Below are positions 24,478 to 32,732 of a stretch of 40,249 bases of DNA, piece by piece. This DNA is from Chloroflexota bacterium (GTDB lineage Bacteria; Chloroflexota; UBA11872; VXOZ01). The notes beneath the pieces are model-generated. The model was not told the origin of the DNA and did not search any database. It worked only from the letters and a program-made list of their open reading frames with translations. The stretch covers positions 1 through 40,249 of the forward strand of contig JAPOQA010000033.1 in NCBI GenBank assembly GCA_026710945.1, in the 5' to 3' direction. Within the stretch, counting starts at the first letter, position 1; each line of letters opens with the position of its first letter. Made by a program: the position numbers and the translations under genes.

Positions 24478-25965
24478 ATGAAAGTACTTTACATCGACAT
24501 TGATTCCCTGCGCCGTGATCACTTGGGCTGCTACGGGTACGAGCGGCCGACCACGCCGAACCTAGACCGGCTGGCGTGGGAAGGCGCGCGCTTCACCAAC
24601 ATGTATGCCGCCGATACGCCGTGTGTGCCGGCGCGGGCGAGCATCTTCACCGGACGTTGGGGTATCAAGACTGGACTGCTCACTCACGGCGAGCGGGCGC
24701 AATCCATTGGCGACTACGGGCGGCCGGCAGGCGAATTGGACACGAAGCCCTGGGAACAAGACGCCCGCTACGCCGGACCGACGTATCCTCCCATCGGCAG
24801 TCGAGCGCCGCAGGTGCAGCAGTATCTGGCTGAGCAGAAAGGGGAGGCAGGCTTGCGTACGGCGGTGGTCTCGACGTTTGGCGATCAGGCGTCTTGGTTC
24901 CGCATGGGCTGGAATGCGTACTACCGTCCGCAGTGGCATTTGGGGCACAGCAACGTGGAAGCGCCGGAGATTACGGCGCATGCACTGGCTTGGCTGCTAG
25001 ACCACGCGCAGGACGATTTCTTCCTCTACGTCCACTACTGGGACCCGCACCAATCGTACAAAGCACCGCAAGCGTATGTGGACAAGATGCTTACCTACCC
25101 GCCGCCTGACTGGCCGTCCGACGAGCGGATCAAAGATGACGCCGAGCGCTACGCTCACATGCCGAACTCCGCCGGTTCGCACCGCATCCGGGGCAAGGAA
25201 GATTTCGATTACTGGATGGCGATGTACGATGCCGAGATCGCCTATTGCGACGAGTACGTCGGGAGGCTGCTGGATGCGTTAAAGGTAGTGGGTATTCTGG
25301 ATGATACCCTCATCATTGCCGCTACCGATCACGGCGAGAATCAGGGCGAACACAGCGTTTACGGCGACCACTGGGGCGTCTACGAGACCGATGCCCACAT
25401 CTGGATGCTCGCGCGCTGGCCGCAGGGCGGGATTCGGCCGGGCACGGTAGTAGATGCGGCGGGCTATACGCTGGATCTTGGCCCGACCCTATGCGCGGTT
25501 GCCGATTTGGAAACACCGGCACGCTGGCAGGGGCGCTCGCTCCTGGAGATGATGCGGGGCGAGCCGGAACCGCAGCCGCGACGCGACTACGTGTACTTGG
25601 AGCACGGCCTATGGTCGGCACAGCGGGCGATTCGCACCATCGACGCCGCGGACGGGCGCGACTGGAAGCTCATCAAGAGCTACCACGGCGGTTTGATGAA
25701 CTGGCCGCTGACTCAGCTCTTTGATCTGGCGAATAATCCGCGTGAGGAAGCCAACGTGGCGGATGCCAACCCCGCAGTCACGCGGGACCTGGAATACCGC
25801 CTCTGGCAGTGGGAAGAGGAGCAACTCCAGGGCTGGCCTGATCCGCTGAAGAAGGTGGCCCAAGAGGGCCCGCAAACGGTGCTCAGCGCTCTGGAAAACA
25901 TGCAAGAGGGCCCATTCCAGTGGCCGAACCCGGCAGGCCACGTGGTACCGCACAAGCGGCCATAA
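24478..25965 (+). CDS. Sulfatase (arylsulfatase type, formylglycine-dependent)
   Basis: A 495-residue sulfate-ester hydrolase of the alkaline phosphatase superfamily. The N-terminal metal site is VLYIDIDSLRRDHLGCYGY. The activation motif is CVPARASIFTGR, with Cys49 in C-x-P-x-R to be converted to formylglycine. HYWDPHQSYKAP and the second metal site IIAATDHGENQGEHSVYGDH follow. No signal peptide is visible, so it probably acts in the cytoplasm on imported sulfated substrates. Together with the fucosidase at the start of the window this could serve sulfated fucan degradation, but they are 23 kb apart. The required formylglycine-generating enzyme is not in this window. Confidence 0.94.
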   Translation: MKVLYIDIDSLRRDHLGCYGYERPTTPNLDRLAWEGARFTNMYAADTPCVPARASIFTGRWGIKTGLLTHGERAQSIGDYGRPAGELDTKPWEQDARYAGPTYPPIGSRAPQVQQYLAEQKGEAGLRTAVVSTFGDQASWFRMGWNAYYRPQWHLGHSNVEAPEITAHALAWLLDHAQDDFFLYVHYWDPHQSYKAPQAYVDKMLTYPPPDWPSDERIKDDAERYAHMPNSAGSHRIRGKEDFDYWMAMYDAEIAYCDEYVGRLLDALKVVGILDDTLIIAATDHGENQGEHSVYGDHWGVYETDAHIWMLARWPQGGIRPGTVVDAAGYTLDLGPTLCAVADLETPARWQGRSLLEMMRGEPEPQPRRDYVYLEHGLWSAQRAIRTIDAADGRDWKLIKSYHGGLMNWPLTQLFDLANNPREEANVADANPAVTRDLEYRLWQWEEEQLQGWPDPLKKVAQEGPQTVLSALENMQEGPFQWPNPAGHVVPHKRP

Positions 25966-26017
25966 CCATCAGCGCGCGTGCGTTCGTCATTGCCATGAAA
26001 AAGCGGTCTTGCCGTAC

Positions 26018-26275
26018 GCCCTGAGTACTTCGACAGGCTCAGCACAGGCTTTGTCGAAGGGTGAGCGGCGGAAGCGGTTAAGAGCTTGCGACACTCATCT
26101 CTCCCTTCATGCTTCGACAAGGGCTTCGCGCAGCCCTCAGCACGAACGGAGAGATCGGAGTTCATTTTCATTCCCTTGTGCGGCCTGGGCAAAGCCATGG
26201 TGATTCCCGCGTGGGCGGGAATCCATCCTGTCCTCCGCCGGTTGTTGCCTGGACTCCGGCGAAAGCCGGAGTGAC
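26018..26275. repeat. Cluster of dispersed repeats (families A and D)
   Basis: The spacer after the sulfatase carries two family A units (26018-26066 with TTCGACAGGCTCAGCACAGG, and 26107-26149). Two family D units follow: 26200-26229 (GATTCCCGCGTGGGCGGGAA) and 26249-26275 (CTCCGGCGAAAGCCGGAGTG). No gene is visible from 25966 to 26500. Confidence 0.75.
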
Positions 26276-26475
26276 GATCCTTTGACTTCAGGCCCGGCAG
26301 GGGCCGCGTGGGCAGTAGGGATTCCAGGAGGGGGGTTAGAAAAAGAGTGACGGAGGACAACACGCCGCTAGCAGGCGCGAGAGAGTTGGATACGTCTGAC
26401 TAGCCACTCAACAGGCATTATTCCTTTGGCGGGCTCCGCGACTGAGCGGCAGCGCCTCACTCTTGCCCAGCAATT

Positions 26476-26492
26476 CGCGCCCTATTGGCGCG
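26476..26492 (-). terminator. Short hairpin after the YgiT-type gene
   Basis: CGCGCC (26476-26481) pairs with GGCGCG (26487-26492) around a five-base loop, just beyond the stop on the minus strand. The following bases are only mildly T-rich (AATTGC). Confidence 0.4.
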
Positions 26493-26500
26493 TGCGCACT

Positions 26501-26725
26501 CTATGCGAACTCATACAAGGGGACGCTGCTCGCCGGCTGACCCTTTTGTTGTATGAGCGTTTCGACCTTGCGCACTGTGTCTGGATGGAGCAGCGTGTCG
26601 CCACAGATTGCACACACCTCAGCCGGCACGTGGTCGATGACAATTACTTGCCCTTCGCGCCGCACGGTGTGTACGATGCGTTTCGCTTCGTATTCACCAG
26701 GACAGCCTTGAATGCTGCATTTCAT
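26501..26725 (-). CDS. YgiT-type zinc-finger antitoxin-like protein
   Basis: A 74-residue protein, MKCSIQGCPGEYEAK at the start. The paired cysteines C3, C8, C38 and C41 (VCAICGD) form the YgiT/MqsA-type zinc finger. The middle has the usual VDHVPAEVC-like segment and the C-terminus (ETLIQQKGQPASSVPLYEFA) is the short family tail without a DNA-binding helix domain. I chose the ATG at 26725 because it overlaps the TGA of the upstream toxin-like frame (ATGA), the normal coupling of such pairs. These proteins are usually antitoxins of DUF4258/MqsR-like RNase toxins. Here the toxin is truncated, so this is probably an orphan antitoxin. Confidence 0.82.
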   Translation of the reverse strand: MKCSIQGCPGEYEAKRIVHTVRREGQVIVIDHVPAEVCAICGDTLLHPDTVRKVETLIQQKGQPASSVPLYEFA

Positions 26726-26885
26726 GTCGCTTGCCCTCTCTGCCATGGGGTTACCCACTTGGGCGACGTAGGTTCATATACGGTAATTATGACGAGAATG
26801 GGAAGAGCCGTCGTGCAAACGACATGCAAGACCCGCCCATACCACCCACTTCCGTTAAAGCAAGTAGTTTGAAAACGCCCAACAT
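26722..26885 (-). pseudogene. C-terminal remnant of a DUF4258-type toxin
   Basis: Read on the minus strand, the frame that ends at the TGA (26722-26724) gives GWYGRVLHVVCTTALPI, then VIITVYEPTSPKW, then VTPWQRGQAT. The LHVV, VITVYEP and PKW blocks are the C-terminal half of DUF4258 proteins, which are RelE-fold toxin candidates paired with YgiT-type antitoxins. The N-terminal half (usually starting with a His-rich RxxxRxxxRGI segment) is absent. The hydrolase gene ends immediately upstream at 26886, on the same strand. There is no start codon or ribosome-binding site. Truncation by rearrangement is the best explanation. Confidence 0.65.
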
Positions 26886-28841
26886 CTATCCCGTGATGCT
26901 AGGCTGCCATTGCCCAAGATTCATCACATGCCGTATCGCGCCGGGGGTGCCGAGGCGGCTATAGAGATCCTCCGTCCAGCCGAAGGTGCCGGGACGTGGA
27001 CCCAAGAAGACTAGTTCCATGGGCCAGAGGAGGCCTGCGGCTTGGGGCAGGTCGGCGTGTTGGAGCGCAAACAGGATTTCGCTGGCGATGCCGGTGCCGT
27101 CAGGGCTGGAATGCGCGGCCAGCGATTCCGGCAGATCGCTCAGAATGAGCGCTTCTAAGTTGCCGTGGAGCAGCGCCACGTAGAGCGCTACTACTGCCAT
27201 CTGGCCGCGACCGGCCAACGCCAGCCGCGAGCTATCCACACCGGGCAGGTGTGCAACGGCATCCAAGGCGCGCAGCGTATCGTAGACCTGCATCGACGCC
27301 ACGGTGCGGCCGAGAAGCATACACGCCCGGCGCACGTGCCAATCAAGTTCCGTACCCCAGGCATTGTCTCCGGTGCCGCGCGGCTCTGCCACCACCCGTG
27401 CCCAGGAGCTATCGAGGCCTTGCAGCCAGTCTTCCGTGGCGCGGCGTTGCTCGTGGGGCGTACGCAGCGCGACGACGGCCGGTGCATCGGCATCTGCTTC
27501 CGGCAGAGTCCAAGACCCGTGCAGCCGCCAGCCGCCTTCCGACGTGTAGGCAAACCTGCCGCCAGCGACCGCATCGCCGCGCCCGGTCTCGTATTCGACC
27601 TCCGCGTCTAGAGAACCTGGCGTGCTGGGGAAGTGTCTGAACGACATCTCTGCAAGCTTGGCGCGCGCCTTGTCGCGGACGGCTGCCAATTCGTCTGCAT
27701 TCGCAATAGTCGGCAGTTCCGGCAGCGTGAAGAAGTCCTCGTGAATAGTCGTGACGCGCTCGGACGTAGGCACGCCGTTTTGATAAACGCGGAGCGTGGC
27801 GGCATCCTCTTGCACTTCAGGACGGTCGTCAATGTCGCCTGCTGCCTCCGGCGATACGTCCTTATTTGCCAGGTGGCGCAGGAACCAGGAGAAGATGCCG
27901 CGGCGCGAGTTGGCGTGGTAGGAGTGGCCGCCGGGCGTCTCGATCAAGATAGTGTTCTCGCTCGCGCCCACGTGATCGTAGATCTGCTTGATTCCCGCAA
28001 AGGTCTCGCGGATTGAGCGGATGTGAAAGATACCGTCGCGATTGGCGGAGCCGATAAGCATAGGGCGCGGCGCGATGAGTCGCGCCACGTCGGCCAGCTC
28101 CCAGCCATAGGCGTTGACGAAGAACATGCAGTCGCAGTGGCCGTCTAGCGTGCGCTCGCACACGTGGGAAGCAAACGTAGCGGTACCGCAGACTGGCGCT
28201 ACCACCTTCACGCGTTCGTCCGCCGCGGCAATCCACCAGCTTACCGCGCCGCCGCCCGAGATGCCGGTGACACCCAGGCGCGCGCTGTCCACTTCCGGCA
28301 ATGACGCCAGCAAATCAAGGCCGCGCACGCCGTTCCAGAGTTCCACACCGGCGGGGGTGTAGCCCTGGCTGAACCAATTGAACCAGCCACGATGGCACGT
28401 ACCGTGATGGTGTCCCTCTATCTCGCCAAGCTGGATCGTTTCCACGAGCAAGCAGGCGAAGCCGAGTTGGGCGAATTTGCGGGGATGCGCCTGATAGTGC
28501 TCCTTCTGCTTCTGCGCGTGGCCGCAGACATAGAGGACGCCGGGCACGGGGCCGTCGACATTCGTCGGCAAGTAGAGGTTGCCGGTCACATAGAGTCCGG
28601 GCAGGCTTTCGTAGTAGACGTTCTGAATGCGGTAACCGTCCCGTTGCGTTTCCTTGGTCACGCACATGTTCAAAGGCGGGCGCTCCGCCAAGGCCATGTG
28701 GGAGGTGATGCCCATCATTTCGTAGTACTGCGCCTGCCATTGTACACGGGCCTGCGCCCAGTCTTCCGGCGCGGGCAAGTCCTGCAAGGATTCCCCATGC
28801 ATACGCCTGGCTTCGTTGGAAAGGTAGGTGCGAATGTCCAC
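26886..28841 (-). CDS. Tandem alpha/beta-hydrolase (acetylxylan esterase-like)
   Basis: A 651-residue cytoplasmic hydrolase with two alpha/beta-hydrolase regions. The first (about 85-370) has VLYVCGHAQKQK, the nucleophile elbow GISGGGA with Ser195, LIAPRPMLIGSANRDGIF (acidic region) and ETPGGHSYH with the likely catalytic His. This resembles Abhydrolase_7 and CE15/acetylxylan esterase-like enzymes. The second region (about 400-651) has the matching elbow position as LALAGRGQMAV, so the nucleophilic Ser is missing and this half is probably structural. The GTG start (MDIRTYLSNEARR) lies two bases after the stop of the nitrilase gene, with GAAAGAGG upstream, so the two form an operon. The substrate is not identifiable. 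Confidence 0.85.
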   Translation of the reverse strand: MDIRTYLSNEARRMHGESLQDLPAPEDWAQARVQWQAQYYEMMGITSHMALAERPPLNMCVTKETQRDGYRIQNVYYESLPGLYVTGNLYLPTNVDGPVPGVLYVCGHAQKQKEHYQAHPRKFAQLGFACLLVETIQLGEIEGHHHGTCHRGWFNWFSQGYTPAGVELWNGVRGLDLLASLPEVDSARLGVTGISGGGAVSWWIAAADERVKVVAPVCGTATFASHVCERTLDGHCDCMFFVNAYGWELADVARLIAPRPMLIGSANRDGIFHIRSIRETFAGIKQIYDHVGASENTILIETPGGHSYHANSRRGIFSWFLRHLANKDVSPEAAGDIDDRPEVQEDAATLRVYQNGVPTSERVTTIHEDFFTLPELPTIANADELAAVRDKARAKLAEMSFRHFPSTPGSLDAEVEYETGRGDAVAGGRFAYTSEGGWRLHGSWTLPEADADAPAVVALRTPHEQRRATEDWLQGLDSSWARVVAEPRGTGDNAWGTELDWHVRRACMLLGRTVASMQVYDTLRALDAVAHLPGVDSSRLALAGRGQMAVVALYVALLHGNLEALILSDLPESLAAHSSPDGTGIASEILFALQHADLPQAAGLLWPMELVFLGPRPGTFGWTEDLYSRLGTPGAIRHVMNLGQWQPSITG

Positions 28842-28843
28842 GG

Positions 28844-29665
28844 CTACGCCTCTTTCGGTATGTAGAGATCTGGTTGACGGTCGTCCAAATAGGTGGCTAC
28901 GGTGCGCCACTGTTGCCAATCGGGGTGGTCGAGCTCCAGCGACGCCACGGCTACCCCTTCGCCCTCGTCGACTTTGGCGAGAAACCCGCCTGACGGGGCT
29001 GCGATGCAGGAGTGTCCCAGGCTCTTCCAGCCCTCTTCCACGCCGACGCGGTCGGCCATGGCCACGTGCACGGTGTTCTCCAAGGCGCGCGTGGCCACAA
29101 GGCCGCTTACCACCGTGCCGCTCCAGCCCAGGCCGCGCTGCCAGTCGTTGGTGATCCAGTCGGTGCTGTTCAGGATGACCTCAGCGCCTTCCAGGACAAG
29201 ACGGCGGATGTACTCGGGGAAGATGAGGTCGTAGCAAATCGTCAGCGCCACGCGGGTACCGCCAATGTCGAACAGGGCCGGCTCGGTGCCGGGAGTGAAG
29301 GCCTCTCGTTCAGCCGAAAAGAGGTGGACCTTGCGGTAGGCCCCGTGCAGGCTGCCGTCCGGGGCGAGCAGGACGGCGCTATTGTAGAAGCAGTCCTGGC
29401 CTTGCTCGATCATGCCGGCCACGACGTAGCACCGGTGGCGCTGCGCGATCCGGCCGAGCTCGTCGGTGGTCGGACCGGGGATTGGCTCCGCCAGCGCGCC
29501 GATGCGGTCGCCGACGAAGTACCCGGTGGTCGCGAGTTCCGGCAGCACGGCCACGGTTGCGCCTTGTGCCGCGGCGGCTGCCACGAGGCTGTCGGCGCGC
29601 GCAAGGTTGGCGGCCACGTCGCCGAGCACGCAATCCATCTGAACAACAGCAAGTTTGAAGGACAT
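28844..29665 (-). CDS. Carbon-nitrogen hydrolase (nitrilase superfamily amidase)
   Basis: A 273-residue C-N hydrolase with the complete Glu-Lys-Cys triad: Glu43 in LPELATTGYF, Lys112 in YRKVHLF and Cys144 in LTICYDLIFPE. It belongs to the broad amidase/carbamoylase branch, which hydrolyses amides or N-carbamoyl compounds. The exact substrate is unknown. I chose ATG 29665 (MSFKLAVVQMD) because GGGAGG lies just upstream and the family match starts here. A start 25 codons earlier is less likely. The downstream hydrolase gene begins two bases after its stop, so they are translated as a pair. Confidence 0.93.
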   Translation of the reverse strand: MSFKLAVVQMDCVLGDVAANLARADSLVAAAAAQGATVAVLPELATTGYFVGDRIGALAEPIPGPTTDELGRIAQRHRCYVVAGMIEQGQDCFYNSAVLLAPDGSLHGAYRKVHLFSAEREAFTPGTEPALFDIGGTRVALTICYDLIFPEYIRRLVLEGAEVILNSTDWITNDWQRGLGWSGTVVSGLVATRALENTVHVAMADRVGVEEGWKSLGHSCIAAPSGGFLAKVDEGEGVAVASLELDHPDWQQWRTVATYLDDRQPDLYIPKEA

Positions 29666-29730
29666 GGTCGCGCCTCCCGCCTTAGACCTGAGAGTCTCCT
29701 GCTCTATCCCATCCGTTAGCAAGGATACAC

Positions 29731-29846
29731 CCTTCGACAAGCTCAGGGCGAACGTAAGCGTGTGAACTCTCCGAACTACTCAAGCCGAATGGGATTGATG
29801 ATGTGCCGTTCTCGCTGAGCCTGTCGCAGCGCGCTGTGCGACAGGC
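29731..29846. repeat. Dispersed repeat family A (two copies)
   Basis: Copies read CCTTCGACAAGCTCAGGGCG (29731 onward) and CGCTGAGCCTGTCGCAGCGC with a returning GCGACAGGCT (29813-29846). They occupy the spacer upstream of the nitrilase-hydrolase operon. Confidence 0.65.
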
Positions 29847-29868
29847 TAGACTAGCCAATCGAAAAACC

Positions 29869-29904
29869 AAACGGAGAGGCGGCAAGTTCGCCGCCTCTCC
29901 GTTT
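29869..29904 (-). terminator. Strong intrinsic terminator of the solute-binding protein gene
   Basis: A perfect 15-bp stem, AAACGGAGAGGCGGC (29869-29883) with its complement at 29890-29904, encloses a six-base loop. Read on the minus strand it is followed by GGTTTTTCG, a proper U-run. It lies 57 bases after the stop codon of the gene at 29962-31368. Confidence 0.85.
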
Positions 29905-29961
29905 GCAATTGGCTAGGTTTGTGCTCTCGCTGATGCGTGAACGAGAGACCTTAATCCTTGC

Positions 29962-31368
29962 CTAACTTTCAAGCTCCTGGGAGATGAGCTTGACGGTCTC
30001 GGCCAGAGCGCCGCGCAGGTCGAGTTCGCTCTCACCGCTCATGGCATCGCGTACGATCTGCCATTGCTCATTGGCTGACGTGTAGCGCCTAAAGAACGGA
30101 TAGGCCTTGCCTCTCGCACCGACGTCGGGCACGACGCCGAGCTGTGGCAGGTCCTCCACCGCTTTCGTCCACTCCGGCGTGTTGTAGAAGTCCAATCGCG
30201 GCGAGACCTGGTTGACGAGGAGCAGCTTCTGCACCTGTGCCTCCAGGCCGCACGTGAAGCGGCTGAATTCAAACGCCAAGTCTGGATTTGACGTACCGTC
30301 AGGCACAACCATCATGTTGATCCAGGTCGCGCCACTGGTCGTACCATCGGTGCTTGGCCCCTGCGGCATAGGCACCATCCAGAAATTGAAGTCTTCGGGG
30401 AATTCGTCGCGGACATAGTAGGCGGCCCAGGTACCCCAGGAGATGCCGGACCCTTGGCCTCCCTTGAGAATGTCTAGGTTACTGCCCGGGAAGCCTTCAA
30501 CTCGGTCCTTGTAGCGCACGTGCTGGATCTGACGGTGCTCCGCTACTTCCAGCGCCTGGGCAGTGTCGAAGATGGCTTCAGTGAGCTCGGCGTTGTGCAT
30601 TTCGCCGCCGTTTGCGTAAAGCCAGGCGGCAAACTCGGGCATGCCGGGAATGTGATAGGTAAAGCCGATGCGAGAGTAATTGCCGCCGGAGTCCTTGCGG
30701 GAGAGCCTCTCCACGGTTGCGGCCAAGCCTTCCCAGGTCAACTGGTCCTCGCCTTTGGGATCAAGACCCGCATCTATATAGTGGTCCTGATTAATCACCA
30801 TCACGTAGGAGTCCGGGCCCCAGAAAGAGAGGCCAAAGACTTTGCCATCCGCAATGCGATAGGGATTGGCGCTGGGCATGAACTGGTCGGCTCCAACGTC
30901 CGGGGTCGTGGCGGCGTGTGCGGTGAGATCCATGAGGATGTCGTTATCCCACAGGTCACGTCCCCATATGATGGAGCTATGCACCACGTCGGCGGTAACG
31001 CGTGCAGCGGATTCCGTCGTAAGCTTTTGAATATACTCCGCGCCAAAGGGTACGTGCGAATACTCTACCGCCTCTACCTGCGGATTCGCTTCGCGGAAGG
31101 TTTCATCCGCCCAGGTGAACCAGACTTCCCATGTCGTCGCCGTGCGGCCTGGCTGGCGCCAGTCGCGGAAGACCAAGGTGACCTTTTCCATCTCAGGCTG
31201 CTTGGCTTCCTCTTTGGGCGCCTCACCTTCCGCCATCTCCTCCTTAGGCATGGCTTCGCCTGTGCTTCCACCACCACACGCAGCCATCAGCAAGAATCCG
31301 CCTGTTGCTGCACCTCCGGCGAGAAAACGCCGGCGCGAAAACACGTGAGTAGACTTGCCCGTATCCAT
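29962..31368 (-). CDS. ABC transporter extracellular solute-binding lipoprotein (family 1)
   Basis: A 468-residue binding protein with a Tat-type leader (FSRRRFLAGGAA), lipobox LLMAAC and a charged Glu/Pro/Lys spacer. The mature fold has VTLVFRDWRQPGRTATTW, ANPQVEAVEYSHVPFGAEYIQKL, DQLTWEGLAATVERL and PDLAFEFSRFTCGLEAQ. It probably binds a sugar or similar solute for an importer encoded elsewhere, as no permease is adjacent. ATG 31368 has GAGGAG upstream. A start 17 codons earlier would put extra residues before the signal peptide. It is transcribed alone and ends in a strong terminator. Confidence 0.92.
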   Translation of the reverse strand: MDTGKSTHVFSRRRFLAGGAATGGFLLMAACGGGSTGEAMPKEEMAEGEAPKEEAKQPEMEKVTLVFRDWRQPGRTATTWEVWFTWADETFREANPQVEAVEYSHVPFGAEYIQKLTTESAARVTADVVHSSIIWGRDLWDNDILMDLTAHAATTPDVGADQFMPSANPYRIADGKVFGLSFWGPDSYVMVINQDHYIDAGLDPKGEDQLTWEGLAATVERLSRKDSGGNYSRIGFTYHIPGMPEFAAWLYANGGEMHNAELTEAIFDTAQALEVAEHRQIQHVRYKDRVEGFPGSNLDILKGGQGSGISWGTWAAYYVRDEFPEDFNFWMVPMPQGPSTDGTTSGATWINMMVVPDGTSNPDLAFEFSRFTCGLEAQVQKLLLVNQVSPRLDFYNTPEWTKAVEDLPQLGVVPDVGARGKAYPFFRRYTSANEQWQIVRDAMSGESELDLRGALAETVKLISQELES

Positions 31369-31610
31369 AGCTACTATCTCCTCTTTCGGTACTATGGAGG
31401 TGTGAACCTGGATAAACAATAAATAAGCGGGTGTATAGTGTCAAGGGCCTGGGGAGCTAGCCGTTTCGCATCAGAGAAGAGGCGGGACGATGGCGCCGAT
31501 GGGGGCCCTGTGACCGTGACCGACGCGGAGTGGTTCCGGCACTCTCGTTTTGCAGCACGCGGCGATGGGAAATCATAGCAGTAGCCCGGAATGAGTCGCA
31601 GATTGCGTCA

Positions 31611-32002
31611 GGAGGCGGGGAGCCAGCCCCGGCGCAGAGGTAGATTGAGAGGCGGGGGACAAGCCCCCGCGCTACCGTAGGGCAAGAGGCGGGGGACAAG
31701 CCCCAATGTTTTCACATTAAACATAATGTCGCCGAGCACCACGCCTCATATCCCCGGTAGCGCATGTTTGCAACCTGCGTTCCTGTAAGGTCAATCCTTT
31801 TCGTGCCTGTTTCCCTTTGCTCTGGCGGGGGACAAGCCCCCGCGCTACGGTAGGGCAAGAAGCGGGGGACAAGCCCCCGCGCTACGGTGGACCAAGAAGC
31901 AAGGAACAGACACCAATGGTTGTCACTGCGACCGCCACAGTTGAGTACAAGCCGCCACAAGGTGTCGTGCAAATGGGCGCAGGCTGCAAACCTGCGCTAC
32001 CG
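31611..32002. repeat. Repeat-rich spacer (families B and C)
   Basis: Four copies of family B (GCGGGGGACAAGCCCCCGC or its start) lie at 31651-31675, 31688-31704 (truncated), 31824-31848 and 31862-31886. Family C palindromes lie at 31755-31780 (GGTAGCGCATGTTTGCAACC) and, inverted, at 31976-32002. The whole 31369-32022 stretch has no credible gene. Confidence 0.8.
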
Positions 32003-32022
32003 GAGGCATGTGAGCCGGGGTT

Positions 32023-32487
32023 CTAGCCGGTGGCATGCGGTTGGCGCCCGCGGGAGGCGCACCACTCTTCGTATGACGGCACGTCCTCGTTGACGACCCA
32101 GAGGAAGTAGTATGCGCCGGTCTCGCCGAGGAAGCCGAAGCGCTTGCACAAGTCCTTGACGGTGGGCTCGAAACCGCCATGCGAGCGCAGGTAGTTTTGA
32201 AAACTCCCGTGTTCCTCTTCCAGGTCGCGCATCGTCTGTGCATTCTTTATGATGGCCGCCAGCTTGCGGCGGTTGCGGATGACGCGTTTGTCCTGCGCCA
32301 GATCATCCAGTTCTTTCTCGCTTAAGAAGGCAATCGCAACCGGATCGAAGTTGCGCATAGCCGCTTTGATGTCGGTCCACTTTGCTTCCACCACGGCCCA
32401 CGACATGCCGCTGTGGAAGACTGCCTTGCACATGACTTCGAGATAGTCGGCAAGAGACTGCGGTTCTATTTTCTGCGGAGCTTCCAT
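32023..32487 (-). CDS. Tag-like HhH-family DNA glycosylase (divergent, short)
   Basis: A 154-residue protein matching the core of 3-methyladenine DNA glycosylase I: FHSGMSWAVVEAKWTDIKAA, AMRNFDPVAIAFLSEKELDDL, RVIRNRRKLAAIIKNAQTM and LCKRFGFLGETGAYYFLW. The normal N-terminus with its zinc-ligand Cys/His is absent, and the C-terminus lacks the paired His/Cys. The conserved Glu before the GLSW segment also appears replaced. The fold is likely kept, but activity on 3-methyladenine is doubtful. ATG 32487 follows GAGAGGGC. Its location upstream of, and divergent from, gatC implies no obvious functional link. Confidence 0.75.
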   Translation of the reverse strand: MEAPQKIEPQSLADYLEVMCKAVFHSGMSWAVVEAKWTDIKAAMRNFDPVAIAFLSEKELDDLAQDKRVIRNRRKLAAIIKNAQTMRDLEEEHGSFQNYLRSHGGFEPTVKDLCKRFGFLGETGAYYFLWVVNEDVPSYEEWCASRGRQPHATG

Positions 32488-32732
32488 GATGCCCTCTCCG
32501 GACGTTTGGAATGGCAAGGAAACCGCTCGCCATTGAAAGAGTGTCTTCAGCAATTCGTGCAGTATGCCAGACCGTTAGACGGACAGCAATGCTGGAGAGG
32601 TCGCATACTTCGTGAGGTTCGGAAGAAGCCGGGCGATGAGAAACCCACAGTCACGGTCATGCCTGGCATTCCTTGTGGGTAGGCCCATGAAATCGGTATA
32701 ATCGAGGTGAACCTACGAAAGGCAAAGCCGTT

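Noticed and set aside
26426-26872. 148-codon + strand frame opposite the YgiT-type gene
   Set aside because: The minus strand encodes the zinc-finger protein and toxin remnant, with the characteristic ATGA overlap. The + frame has no domain.
31500-31580. Short + frame with TDAEWFRHSRF resembling a fucosidase N-terminus
   Set aside because: Only a few residues match and the frame ends quickly. It could be a tiny remnant, but chance is just as likely.
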